A stretch of DNA of 58,269 nt from positions 1-58,269 of the IMG/VR virus record IMGVR_UViG_3300017728_000008; one strand, given 5' to 3'. Below the pieces are notes generated by a model. It saw only the letters and a program-made list of their open reading frames with translations. It made no database searches and had not been told where the DNA came from. This document shows, one piece after another, positions 38,412-48,689 of this stretch (the stretch's first letter is position 1; each line of letters starts with the position of its first letter). Both the position numbers and the translations under genes were made by a program. The stretch is from a virus.

Positions 38412-38932
38412 AATAACTTTTCTTTTTTAATTACACTTATGGGTAAAGTTTTATAATCTTCCGTGTATACATCTGCTTCTGCATCTTCAAAGGTTTTAGC
38501 CTCGGTTTTATACACACAACACCACTTAGTATCTTCATGCATATACAATACTCTTTGAGTTCCTATCTGAGTAAAAATAATGTGAGGTGCTTTTATTGTT
38601 ACAAGTTCCCCACTATCAGTCAAATATGACACTTTACCTTCAAGCAAAAAAGATGGGTGTTGTTGTTTGTGAATCATAGATATTATAAAATGTCCCTTTG
38701 GAATAAACATCTGTCTTGTATACAAACCACCCTCTAAAGTTTGTTTAATTGGGTATACTTGTTTACAAATTTCACTTTGTTCTTCACCACACTTATGCGT
38801 AATTGCTTGGTCAAACTTACTCAAATCCTCTCTAAAGGTTTCTATTCTTTCCCAAAGCATTCCCCTGTTTTGATTTACATAATTTAATATGCTTTCAGGT
38901 TTATACTCCTGAACCTCTACAGAATCTTGCAT
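38393..38932 (-). CDS. Cupin-like protein in the tail module, 179 aa
   Basis: Contains a compact beta-barrel segment: TRQMFIPKGHFIISMIHKQQ, HPSFLLEGKVSYLTDSGELV, TIKAPHIIFTQIGTQRVLYM, HEDTKWCCVYKTE. This is the two-motif cupin pattern (H-x-H-type site weak: HKQQHP). The N-terminus is helical. Similar cupins sit among virion genes in Bacteroidota phages as I recall. Enzyme or structural role is unknown. Own promoter 18 nt upstream. Confidence 0.72.
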   Translation of the reverse strand: MQDSVEVQEYKPESILNYVNQNRGMLWERIETFREDLSKFDQAITHKCGEEQSEICKQVYPIKQTLEGGLYTRQMFIPKGHFIISMIHKQQHPSFLLEGKVSYLTDSGELVTIKAPHIIFTQIGTQRVLYMHEDTKWCCVYKTEAKTFEDAEADVYTEDYKTLPISVIKKEKLLCQDYF

Positions 38933-38950
38933 ATAATTAAATTTTATTTA

Positions 38951-38958
38951 CAAAGATA
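38951..38958 (-). promoter_or_regulatory. Bacteroidota -7 promoter box before the cupin gene
   Basis: Minus strand TATCTTTG, 18 nt before the ATG at 38932; begins a unit of cupin plus ejection proteins. Confidence 0.6.
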
Positions 38959-38965
38959 GTAAAAT

Positions 38966-39796
38966 TTAAGGGAAAGATTTCATCACTTCAGATTCAACCG
39001 CAAACAGTTCTGAAGGATTAATGGCAATAGTTTTGTCTAAAGTAAGAGTAAACTCACAGTAATGCCCCAAAATACCATGTGATTCTGCTATAGGATTCTT
39101 AATATAAAGAAAATAAGCATCATTTATAGGGACAGGATAAGTAGTACCCGCCACCGTAGTAGTGTCAATTACTAATTGATTTATGCCATTTACTTTATCT
39201 ACTTGGATATCAGTAATTACACCCGCAAATTGAGGGGTGTCGTAGGGAGGTACTGAAAAATAAAGATAATCTCCAACACTAACGATACTTCCAATATTAA
39301 CATTCAAATTAAAAAGTATTTCATATGCTGCAGCAGGACCGTTTTCGGACACACTTCTGCCTATTCCATTTAAAGAACGTAATTCAAAAGCACCTTGCGT
39401 TACACCTGCACCTGTATTGTTATTGGTTCTTATAAAAGCAAACCAATCTCCCTCTTTTCGCTCATACCAATTTTCTGTTGGACCTGCGGTAATATATCCA
39501 TTGTTTTGAATGTCAGTATTACCATTAAAACTCCAAGCATCATCACTTTCTAAATTAATAGTTTTAAATATTTTATTTTGTAAAGGTTGCTCATTAAATA
39601 CTGTAGAGATAGTAGAGTCGTAAGTGGTTCCATAAAAAGTATTATAGTTACTATTGACATTGTGTCTAAACAAATTACCACCTTTAAAGGTGTAAAAGTA
39701 TTGATTCATTCCTATCATATAATCAGGAAAGTAAGAGTAAAAAGATGGAAATCCTTTTGAACCTTCGCTATATGTTAATGTATAATTTTCGGGCAT
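38966..39796 (-). CDS. Tail structural protein, 276 aa
   Basis: Contains SEGSKGFPSFYSYFPDYMIG and MNQYFYTFKGGNLFRHNVN, a motif I associate with tail-tube/stabilisation proteins of crAss-like phages, then a long beta-rich region. No signal peptide. Two bases before the 309-aa protein gene, in the tail operon. Likely in the tail tip or hub. Confidence 0.7.
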   Translation of the reverse strand: MPENYTLTYSEGSKGFPSFYSYFPDYMIGMNQYFYTFKGGNLFRHNVNSNYNTFYGTTYDSTISTVFNEQPLQNKIFKTINLESDDAWSFNGNTDIQNNGYITAGPTENWYERKEGDWFAFIRTNNNTGAGVTQGAFELRSLNGIGRSVSENGPAAAYEILFNLNVNIGSIVSVGDYLYFSVPPYDTPQFAGVITDIQVDKVNGINQLVIDTTTVAGTTYPVPINDAYFLYIKNPIAESHGILGHYCEFTLTLDKTIAINPSELFAVESEVMKSFP

Positions 39797-39798
39797 AA

Positions 39799-40728
39799 TT
39801 AACAGTTTGTTAGTGAGTTTATAATACCATCTCCATCGACAACCATTGTCTTTCTAATTACACCTACCTGTATATAGTAAGTTCCTTGAGATGCTTTTAC
39901 AGAGCCGTTAGGGTCTACAACGCAAAATTCATTTACTGCAGGGTCCCCTGCAAGTCCTCCTGAATTTGGAACATTAAAATAAGTATTAGGCAAGTTAGCG
40001 GTTAAGCAATCCGTTCCTCCGGTAACAAGGTTGGATGTTGAAAACCCTGTCAATTGAACCGGACAGTTAATACCAAGAGTCCACCCTGTGTTAGCACAAG
40101 GACCAAATATCTCAACACTTACAACTTCCGGAGTTTGAAGTGGTTTAGGTATATACAAAGTGACCGGACCCGGAGACGGAATAGTTAATCGAACATCACC
40201 GCCATTACCGGTAACTACACCATTTGACCCTGTTGGGTCAAAATTTGCACCGTTAAAGTTAAAAGTATTTTCTCCTGAATATCCTCCACCATTTAAAGTT
40301 TGTGCAATATTACAATCGCTATTTATATTTCCAACAAAAGTATAATGTCCATTGGTGTTTGAGGATAAATATCCTTGAGTTGCACTTGTTGTCTCGTTAT
40401 AGAACTGATTATTGTATTGTACCCTTATACCATCGGGTATTGCAGATACATTAAAATATAAAATAATAGCACCTACTGAACTTCCTGTCCCAAAATTCAC
40501 GGTATAAATTCCACCACCACCACCGGCATTAATAGAAGTATTACAGGGTAAAACACATGAAGGACAAATAACAACTGCTAACAACACTCCACCTACTTGT
40601 TCTCTTGAAATGACAGAGTTTGAATAAAATCCATCAGGTGCAGGTGTAGTTAGGGTGGCATCTGTAAATACTGCAGTAGCAGTCTCTAAAGTTGAACCGT
40701 CTATAAAATAATTTCCAAAAACTCCCAT
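39799..40728 (-). CDS. Tail-associated beta-rich protein, 309 aa
   Basis: MGVFGNYFIDGSTLETATAV, then Gly/Asn/Thr-rich beta sequence with several Cys (CPSCVLPCNTS). The composition resembles the Cys-rich modules of the adjacent 2338-residue protein. No catalytic motif. Probably an outer tail or fibre-attachment component; assignment by neighbours. Confidence 0.65.
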   Translation of the reverse strand: MGVFGNYFIDGSTLETATAVFTDATLTTPAPDGFYSNSVISREQVGGVLLAVVICPSCVLPCNTSINAGGGGGIYTVNFGTGSSVGAIILYFNVSAIPDGIRVQYNNQFYNETTSATQGYLSSNTNGHYTFVGNINSDCNIAQTLNGGGYSGENTFNFNGANFDPTGSNGVVTGNGGDVRLTIPSPGPVTLYIPKPLQTPEVVSVEIFGPCANTGWTLGINCPVQLTGFSTSNLVTGGTDCLTANLPNTYFNVPNSGGLAGDPAVNEFCVVDPNGSVKASQGTYYIQVGVIRKTMVVDGDGIINSLTNC

Positions 40729-40740
40729 ATCTAAATTTTA

Positions 40741-43700
40741 TTAAGGTATTTGATTTGAACACTCACAATCAACCAATTCCACATCAATGTTAGGGTCTGC
40801 AAAAACCTCGGTTGCACATATTGCAACTGACCCAAATCCGGGTACATCAATTTGAGAAGGTTTTATGCAATCCACATAAAAGAATGTTATTGTGTTTTGC
40901 GTATTGTTTATCAAATTATATTCTTGACAAACTTGTATACAATTAGACACCAATGATATTCCTGTTATAGTATCTTGTGCCACTCCGCTCCCTGATGTGT
41001 TTACTACTTCGTAAATACACCCGTCTTGCAAAGTTACAAAACTCCCAACAAATACCGTAAAGCCTCCGTCATTTACCGGGAATGATGGTTGAACATCACC
41101 TCCACAGTTTTGAACTGTAACTAATTGAGGTGAAGGAGTTAGGTTGCAATCACAATCTCCAACTTCAGTAATTATTAATGCAGGGTCATATGGTTGTATG
41201 TCTTTTGCACAAGTAGGGAAAACAACTATATCTTGTGGACCAACTGTAAGCGTGTTGGTACTGCCATCACATTGGACATACGTTATTGTTTCTGAAACAT
41301 TTGTCGGATTTTCTATTCTATATTCTTGACATACCTCATTACAATCAGTAATAGTAAGTATGTTAGTAATAACTTCCCCTGTTCCTGTTAGTGGGTCACT
41401 TGTTGTATTCATTACTTCAAACACACAATTATCTTCACTCCAAGATACAAAATCGCCTACCTGAGCATTTTGCCCGAAAGGAACTATATGAGTCTCATCA
41501 ACAGTTTGTAATGAACATTTTTTAATTAATAAATTGCTTGGTTGACAACTTACTAAAACTTTGGATACGCCGGTAGCAGAAGTTAAATCTGTAGCAGCTA
41601 TGGTAACTGTTGCTCCATTAGCAATTGGAATAAAAGAAGCTACACCTGAACAATCTGTGTATTGATATAATATAGGTGAGCCTGAAGCATTAGTTATTTC
41701 ATACTCTTGACACACATCTAAACAAGACGATTCGCTTTCTACTTGATTTATTGTTTGAGTTGGTGTTAAACTTGTTAAAGCTAACACTTCCCATCTACAA
41801 TCTGTATTTGACAATATACTTACAATGTCGCCTACTTTAGCACTTGTAGACCCTTGAGATATTGTTTCCAAAGGAACAATTGCTCCGTCAGCTCTACATT
41901 GTTGAATGCGGAAGTTAAGCGGAGTGTTACACTCGCATCCACTATATTGAAGCGTTAAGTCCGCATCTAATGAAACCTGCCCCCCTGTTAAACATATAAT
42001 ATTAGAAGAAGCCGGTGGGATAGTTTGGCTTTGTTGTTGGAATAAGCAATCAAAATAAATTATAGTTCTGAAAAGAGTAGAGCTTGTATTAGTAACGATG
42101 TATTCACTACACTTAGAACTACAATTAAAGTTTGAAGAGAAACTATCTATAGTTGTCCCGCTCCCTGTTGCTGAAACAACAGATGTTATTTCGTAAGCAC
42201 ATCCATTAACAAAAACAAAGAATCCAATACTTAGATTTCCTGCTGAATCCAATACCGTAATTGTTTCAGGTATTGAAGCAGGGGTAGTAGTGACCGCAGA
42301 GTTTTGGCATAATTCTGCCTCATAGTAAATTTGATTACAAACACAGTCTATTAGCGTAACATTAAAATTACCGAGACTACCGGTCCAATTTGTAATTTCT
42401 CGAGCACATAATTCTATAGTAGTTTCGTCATTAATAAATAATGTCTGAACAATACCATCGCAGTCCGTATACGTTAGGTCACCCCCACCTTCTTTTTCTG
42501 CACTATTTTCTATTTCATATCGTTGACAGACCTCAGAACAATCAGTAAATGAAGAAGCACCTAACATATTAAAGGTTGCTACTTGAGAAACATCAACTTG
42601 TAATACTTCCCAAACACATTGTTGATTGCTACCGTCAGTTATTGTTATTAAATCACCAACTGTTACATTAAATCCTGTAGTATCCGCATATCCTATTTGT
42701 GGGTAAGTTAAACTTTCATAAGAACTTTCACATCTTCTTACTTCCGACACAATTGTCGGAGGTAAAACAGTACAATCACAATCAATTAAAGTAAGCGTTA
42801 CATCACCTACCAATGTAGAAATAGTTTTAGCACAAATGGTTTCGGTATTTCCAATACCAAGACTTATTGTTATACTATCATCGTCACAATCAACATATGT
42901 GACATCGTAAGCGGTATCAGGACTTGTATTTGTAACTTCATATGTTTGACAAACATCTGAGCAGTCTGTAATATCAGTTCTAATTGTTGTTACTACTGCG
43001 TTAAGAGGGTCTTGTGTTTGTTGTACTACTTGATAAACACAATCATCATCACCTACACTAAGCTCTACAAAGTCCCCTATTATTAAACCACCTGCTTCAG
43101 TTATTATATATTCTACTACAGGGTCTGTGGTGCTTAAGTTACATTTCTGAACTCTTAAGTTATCTCCTGTTTCACAATCACAACACACATCAAATGGGTC
43201 AATATTGCCATAACATAATTCCACTTCTGTTGGTCTTCTATAATCGTATATTAAATACAAATATTCTTCGTTTGTATTTGGCATAGGAAACTCTACTTGA
43301 TAAGTGTTTGGACCACCTGTTATAGGAGTTCCATTAACTGAGGCTGCCATTAAAGCTGCCATATCATTTGGAGTGTTTGCATAAAAAGTATTACTTCTTA
43401 AGTATCTCAACTCATCTAAAGATGGGTCAAACACATAGTCATCAATAGGTAAGATTCTATTAGAAATTATTCTAACAGAAGCCGTATTAGCCGGTATAAA
43501 GCCTCCACCTTGAGGACCGCTTAATTGAGTATACTGAGATATTAAAGGATTTTGTGTTCCCGCAACGAGCTCTACTTGTTCGCTATGTAAAGGAGAAATA
43601 AAAGCTCCATCAGTCCATCGGTATTCATTGTGAATAAACTTGTCCGCATCGGCACTAAGAGAATAACAAACTTGAATTATAGTTATTTCCGTGACCGCAG

Positions 43701-46700
43701 GGCAATTAACAGTTACTTCTAAGGTGGTGGTACCTGAACTTTGAATAGACACTTCTACGGTATCCTCTGCTACAGAGTTTTTATCAACTATTAAAGTACC
43801 TGAAACAGTTGTATTACCTGTACTCACAGTTGTATTGTCGTATTCTGCATCAATGTTAAATGATGGAGTAACTCCAATTACATTGTAATCTATACTTACA
43901 TCACCTACTAAATTTCCTACGTCAACGCAGAAATTTGAAGATGAGTTAGATGTAATAATTATTGTTCGAGTTATACCACAATCAATACAAACAGGTGTTG
44001 TAGGTAGTAATTCAGAAGTAGCACTTAATACGTATTCATTCATGTAAGGGTCATATCCGCCAAGTTTCTGAGTTCCAAAAGAACCTAAGAATAAGTCTCT
44101 AAACCAAGACCTCATTCCTGCTTCTGATATTACAGTTAACCTTTCGCTTTGACCTGATGTCCCTGTTAATTGAATTACCGCTCCTCTTTTTGCGTCAGTA
44201 AAAAATTTATTAGGTCCCCATTTTGCATAACTTTCCGGGTTAAAGCTAATACCATATTCTTCAATCCGAGAAATTTGCGTACCCAAAACTTCAGGGATAG
44301 AAGCGATAGAGCCTCCGCCTGTTGAGTCAGATAAAAGGTTTTTACCTTGAAGCACATAAGAAATTTTATCCTCTTGTAATGTGAGTATGTCTGTTTCTCT
44401 TCCGTCTATTTTAAATATAGGTCCAAAGTTTTCTTCAATAGGTTTAAAGTTTAGTAATCCAAGATTAAATTCATTTAGCTTATTAACATTAGATTCATCA
44501 TTAAACACACCACTATAAGTTAAGTCAGCAAACCTTCTTACTTGCTGATAGTCTTGAGCTGATGTCGTAAATATTCTGTTTCCTAATTCAAGAGTTTTCC
44601 CTTTTATAGAGTCACGTGCTTGATAGCTTTCAACTCCATTACCAAAAGAATAACAATTAAAAAATTCTGTAGAAATAATTGCAGGAATACTTCCGGTTTG
44701 GTTTTGAATGTTTCCTGTATGCGTCCCCTCAGTTAAAGGTGAGCTATTAATCGTAACGTCTGCAGGAAACTGCGGAGGTGTTGAAGGGTTTATTGTAACT
44801 GAATTACAAACTCCAATTACATCTACTATGTTATTGTCATTTTGTACAATAATAGAAGATGATTGATTATTTATATCTAAATAGTCAAACTGAATAGGTG
44901 CATTATTTGTGTCTACCTGTAATTTAAAAAGACATTTGTTGTTTCCCTGAATAATTGGGTAAGAGACAGAACTCTCAAACCATACATCAGGTAAAGCATC
45001 TTGAGTTGGGGTTTCAAATGCAATGAAAGATGTGCTTCTAATAACCTCAATAGTCACTTGAAGTGTTGTCTTTTTTCTACTATTTCCACTATATCCTTTT
45101 GAGCTCTTCCAACTAAAAAACGTACGTCCATTACTTGTTGTAAATTGACAAGAGATTTGTCCTGCACTACATCCTTGAAGAAAACCTCCATTAAGAATTG
45201 GATTGTAATTTATAGCACCTACACCTGACCCTTCATCTGAACCTTGAGCCTCTAATATACCTGCAATGTTACTATTATCAAACCATTCTTTGAAATTATC
45301 ATACTCTTGGTCAACAGTAAAAGTTTGGTTTACTGACCATTTTTTAAAAGGCACTCGTCTAATTCCTCTACGTTGATTTAATATTTCAATTCTTACTCTA
45401 CTACCTGCCGGAAGAGAGTAATCTACATAGGTCCCCGGGTTAGCACTATCTTCAATATCTACAGGATAGCTTACAACTCTACAACCTGAACCATTACTAC
45501 TAATTAAACCGTAATTTACGACAGGATTATCTCCTACATCTGTATTAAATTCATTTGCTCTTATTTTCATATAAGTTCCTGTAGGTACAGGAATTTCTGC
45601 TCCGTTTAAATCGAGAGGAGCAGGATTAAGAAAATCCCTTGGTTGAGATTTTTTTTCTAATACTGTAGCAAATGCACATCTATTTACCGGTCCTGTTGCA
45701 TCACTCTTAACTTTAAGAATATCTCCTTCTTCAACCTTCGTAGAGTTCTCACCGTCAAGTAAAAAATAATCAGCTCCCGTAGAAGGGTCTGTAAAAAAGA
45801 ATGTAGTAAAAACATTAAAACCTCCCTCTTGGTCTTGTTTAATACAAAACTTATATCGTGTTGCAAAAGCAGGTGCAATTTGTTCAGGTGGTATTGTTAT
45901 TTGTATTTTGTTTTGTAATTCACTATTGGCACACGGAACAGATATTGTGTTGTTTGGACTTACAAGAGCAGTTGTTGCACGATTAAAATCATCCATATAA
46001 ATAATACCAACTTCGTATGTTCTATCACTATGTAAACTTGTTGGGTTACCTATTTCTAAAAAAGTAAAATCTGCACCTGTAATTTCATAGTATTCGTAAA
46101 CACTAACTGTAATAGCCGCTCCTGTAGGGTCGTCAACAAATCGCATAGCGGGTAATACAAAACCAATATTGTTAGAACCGGGAGAAGCCTCTATCCTAAT
46201 CGGTTGTCCTGCCGTTGATATACCACTTTCAAGTTTAGTTAAGTTGCCTAAATTATTATTTATAATACAATTAAATTCATCGGTAAAAGTGGTTCCATCA
46301 CACGCATCAACTACAGGTTCTATGTTTGTTATACTACCAACTGCATCTATAAAAGAAACACTTGTAGCGAGTTCGTATACACTATTGTAATCTTGCGGTA
46401 ATATAAAACCAAATGATATTTCAGCACTTTGCGTGGTTACATTAGGGAAGTCCGCAGGATTACCTGAAAACTGACTGTGTGTAAAAAATATTTGAATAGA
46501 GATAGAAGCTCCTGCTTTAAGCTCTAAATCCCCAACGTCTATAAAAGCAACTTGAGATTGATTAACTGCTACCACCCCATCTATGGTATAAACTGTAGCA
46601 AATAGTTCTTCTTCAATATCTTTTAATCCAATTATATTAGCTTCTAAATCTGCCGTATATTCTAATTGCGTAGGAAATCCACCTGCAGTTACAATATCTC

Positions 46701-47757
46701 TTTGTTCTAAATAATTTGCATAAATTAATCTATTACCCATTATAGTTTGAGCAGTAGATAATAAAGGTACGTTGTCGTATAATCTTAAAATTTCACTTGA
46801 TGGTAGTATTGTAAATATTTTTTGGTCACTAAATGTGTAAGTATATTCTGTGTTATTAAAAAGTCCTAAGTCTTCTTTGTTTAGTTTTTCAATAACTTTA
46901 ATAGTACCGGAGTTCATGTCTTTGAATAGCAAATCAACACCCACTACTAATTCACTTCCGGAGTTGTATGTTATTTCAGCTTGATTCCCAAGGTTTAACA
47001 TTCCATCATTTAAGCCTTTTGCAAAACTAAATTGAAAAGGACTTGGTATAAAAGCAGGTGCAGAAAATTGTGAGGTTGCGGAGTATTCACTATCAGCGTA
47101 TTTATACCTGTATGCAAAACTTATAAACTTATCTTCTAAAAAATTATTTTGCCCTGAAGTTGGTAAAGTTTTAACAAGCGGAGAATTTAATGGTGGCTTC
47201 TTAATTACAAGAATAGATTCAGCAGTAAAAGCATCAATTGCTGCTTGAGGATTAGGATAGTCTCTTTCTGTGTTTATAAATCTTGGAGGATTATAATTAT
47301 CAGTAAAAAACAATAACTTTGAATCTACTAAGTTTACACCGTTAATTAAGTAATCTTCGTTAAAATTTAAAGTAGTATTTATATTACCACCATCATTAAC
47401 ACTAATAACGTGGTATGTTAAGATGTTTGTTAAAACATTAAGAGAAACAATAAGGTCTAATTTGTTTGTAACTTGAGAAGTAAAACCGGGGTCCGTAACA
47501 AACCAATATATAGTTTCATTCGCACCATCCTCAAATGCACCTATACATTTTGCTTGACCCGACAAAGGTATACCTTCGTATTCAAGACTTGTTAAAGCAA
47601 CATTCCCTTTTGCATTTTCTACAGAGCCAATTTCTGTTTCTTCTGTAGAACCTAACCTTACGTTTAAGGCATCAGTATATTGCCCATTAGGAATAAGTCT
47701 CTCATCGAGACCTTTGTTCATAATACCCGCAATAAAATTTCTCTGTGTATTCGCCAT
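40741..47757 (-). CDS. Tail nozzle-like giant protein with C-terminal Cys-rich modules
   Basis: 2338 residues. The N-terminus (RNFIAGIMNKGLDERLIPNG, then TDALNVRLGSTEETEIGSVE) is the pattern of podoviral nozzle/stabilisation proteins (T7 gp12-like, crAss-like). A long beta-rich middle follows. From about residue 1550 come six imperfect repeats of about 125-140 residues, each with a C-x-Y-E/Q-V strand and a VCQEYxIxN motif (centred near 1600, 1740, 1880, 2015, 2140, 2275) and paired Cys (DCDCT, DCVCN, DCDCN). The modules probably form receptor-binding or glycan-binding domains. No enzymatic motif. Confidence 0.72.
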   Translation of the reverse strand: MANTQRNFIAGIMNKGLDERLIPNGQYTDALNVRLGSTEETEIGSVENAKGNVALTSLEYEGIPLSGQAKCIGAFEDGANETIYWFVTDPGFTSQVTNKLDLIVSLNVLTNILTYHVISVNDGGNINTTLNFNEDYLINGVNLVDSKLLFFTDNYNPPRFINTERDYPNPQAAIDAFTAESILVIKKPPLNSPLVKTLPTSGQNNFLEDKFISFAYRYKYADSEYSATSQFSAPAFIPSPFQFSFAKGLNDGMLNLGNQAEITYNSGSELVVGVDLLFKDMNSGTIKVIEKLNKEDLGLFNNTEYTYTFSDQKIFTILPSSEILRLYDNVPLLSTAQTIMGNRLIYANYLEQRDIVTAGGFPTQLEYTADLEANIIGLKDIEEELFATVYTIDGVVAVNQSQVAFIDVGDLELKAGASISIQIFFTHSQFSGNPADFPNVTTQSAEISFGFILPQDYNSVYELATSVSFIDAVGSITNIEPVVDACDGTTFTDEFNCIINNNLGNLTKLESGISTAGQPIRIEASPGSNNIGFVLPAMRFVDDPTGAAITVSVYEYYEITGADFTFLEIGNPTSLHSDRTYEVGIIYMDDFNRATTALVSPNNTISVPCANSELQNKIQITIPPEQIAPAFATRYKFCIKQDQEGGFNVFTTFFFTDPSTGADYFLLDGENSTKVEEGDILKVKSDATGPVNRCAFATVLEKKSQPRDFLNPAPLDLNGAEIPVPTGTYMKIRANEFNTDVGDNPVVNYGLISSNGSGCRVVSYPVDIEDSANPGTYVDYSLPAGSRVRIEILNQRRGIRRVPFKKWSVNQTFTVDQEYDNFKEWFDNSNIAGILEAQGSDEGSGVGAINYNPILNGGFLQGCSAGQISCQFTTSNGRTFFSWKSSKGYSGNSRKKTTLQVTIEVIRSTSFIAFETPTQDALPDVWFESSVSYPIIQGNNKCLFKLQVDTNNAPIQFDYLDINNQSSSIIVQNDNNIVDVIGVCNSVTINPSTPPQFPADVTINSSPLTEGTHTGNIQNQTGSIPAIISTEFFNCYSFGNGVESYQARDSIKGKTLELGNRIFTTSAQDYQQVRRFADLTYSGVFNDESNVNKLNEFNLGLLNFKPIEENFGPIFKIDGRETDILTLQEDKISYVLQGKNLLSDSTGGGSIASIPEVLGTQISRIEEYGISFNPESYAKWGPNKFFTDAKRGAVIQLTGTSGQSERLTVISEAGMRSWFRDLFLGSFGTQKLGGYDPYMNEYVLSATSELLPTTPVCIDCGITRTIIITSNSSSNFCVDVGNLVGDVSIDYNVIGVTPSFNIDAEYDNTTVSTGNTTVSGTLIVDKNSVAEDTVEVSIQSSGTTTLEVTVNCPAVTEITIIQVCYSLSADADKFIHNEYRWTDGAFISPLHSEQVELVAGTQNPLISQYTQLSGPQGGGFIPANTASVRIISNRILPIDDYVFDPSLDELRYLRSNTFYANTPNDMAALMAASVNGTPITGGPNTYQVEFPMPNTNEEYLYLIYDYRRPTEVELCYGNIDPFDVCCDCETGDNLRVQKCNLSTTDPVVEYIITEAGGLIIGDFVELSVGDDDCVYQVVQQTQDPLNAVVTTIRTDITDCSDVCQTYEVTNTSPDTAYDVTYVDCDDDSITISLGIGNTETICAKTISTLVGDVTLTLIDCDCTVLPPTIVSEVRRCESSYESLTYPQIGYADTTGFNVTVGDLITITDGSNQQCVWEVLQVDVSQVATFNMLGASSFTDCSEVCQRYEIENSAEKEGGGDLTYTDCDGIVQTLFINDETTIELCAREITNWTGSLGNFNVTLIDCVCNQIYYEAELCQNSAVTTTPASIPETITVLDSAGNLSIGFFVFVNGCAYEITSVVSATGSGTTIDSFSSNFNCSSKCSEYIVTNTSSTLFRTIIYFDCLFQQQSQTIPPASSNIICLTGGQVSLDADLTLQYSGCECNTPLNFRIQQCRADGAIVPLETISQGSTSAKVGDIVSILSNTDCRWEVLALTSLTPTQTINQVESESSCLDVCQEYEITNASGSPILYQYTDCSGVASFIPIANGATVTIAATDLTSATGVSKVLVSCQPSNLLIKKCSLQTVDETHIVPFGQNAQVGDFVSWSEDNCVFEVMNTTSDPLTGTGEVITNILTITDCNEVCQEYRIENPTNVSETITYVQCDGSTNTLTVGPQDIVVFPTCAKDIQPYDPALIITEVGDCDCNLTPSPQLVTVQNCGGDVQPSFPVNDGGFTVFVGSFVTLQDGCIYEVVNTSGSGVAQDTITGISLVSNCIQVCQEYNLINNTQNTITFFYVDCIKPSQIDVPGFGSVAICATEVFADPNIDVELVDCECSNQIP

Positions 47758-47759
47758 TT

Positions 47760-48683
47760 TTATTTAAGCCATTTATCCTTGCCTCTTAAATTCATAAGTA
47801 AACGACCCGGATGTATATTACTTATTCTAATTTTTGCATTACGCAATAAAGCACTTTTTCTTTTACGAGCTCGTGCGATAATATATTCTTGAGTCATTGC
47901 TTTAGAGTTAAGTATTGCATACTCGATATAAGCATAAATATAATCTTCAAATAATTTATTAACACTAATTTCTGTATTGTCTCCACCCTCCATTCCATCT
48001 GAAACATACTCAAGAACTATGCTTTGATTTGCTAAATCAGAACTAAAGTTTATTACTCCTCCTTTTTTGTTTATACTAAAAGTAGGATTAGAGTTGGCGG
48101 TTTCTGTATTTAAACCATACCGAGCTCCTATTGAATAATCAAAATACCACAAACCATCACAACAATACCCCTCCAATCCATTAAAAGGACTATTAGAGTT
48201 TAAATAAATCGACCTTGTACTTCCTTTAATTCTATCTATATCTAACTCTGAGAATTGAGGACTTAACGCATTTCCTTCATGGTCAAATAATATCCTACAA
48301 TTATTGTCTTGCAAATATGCATCAGACCAATTTGTTTGAATGTTTTCAGTTAAAGGGTAAAGCATTCCATTTTTATAAATAGAAATACGGACCCAATTTA
48401 CATAATCAGATGGTAAAACAAATCTCAATGAATTACAAATAGTTAATTGTAAAATTTTTATTTCTTTAAATGCATCGTAATTTAATTCCTGTATACCTCG
48501 TTTAGCGTGAAACAAAACTTTATATCTTTCCTCGTTGTTTATCAAGTTATGATTACCTGCATACATTAACATAAAATTGTTTACGATATCATACAATGAC
48601 ACGTATTGGTAAGAACCCCAATTAGCATCTTCGGGTTGGTTCCCATTGTTTTCATAATATTCGTATTGTGATATATATGGCAT
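47760..48683 (-). CDS. Head-tail adaptor / tail-hub protein, 307 aa
   Basis: MPYISQYEYYENNGNQPEDA, then NNFMLMYAGNHNLINNEERY, KVLFHAKRGIQELNYDAFKE and VLPSDYVNWVRISIYKNG. The RGIQELNYD...LPxDYVxWVRxxxxxxG pattern is shared by ring/adaptor proteins of crAss-like phages. Located between the nozzle-like and a second adaptor-like gene. Confidence 0.75.
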   Translation of the reverse strand: MPYISQYEYYENNGNQPEDANWGSYQYVSLYDIVNNFMLMYAGNHNLINNEERYKVLFHAKRGIQELNYDAFKEIKILQLTICNSLRFVLPSDYVNWVRISIYKNGMLYPLTENIQTNWSDAYLQDNNCRILFDHEGNALSPQFSELDIDRIKGSTRSIYLNSNSPFNGLEGYCCDGLWYFDYSIGARYGLNTETANSNPTFSINKKGGVINFSSDLANQSIVLEYVSDGMEGGDNTEISVNKLFEDYIYAYIEYAILNSKAMTQEYIIARARKRKSALLRNAKIRISNIHPGRLLMNLRGKDKWLK

Positions 48684-48689
48684 AATCTA

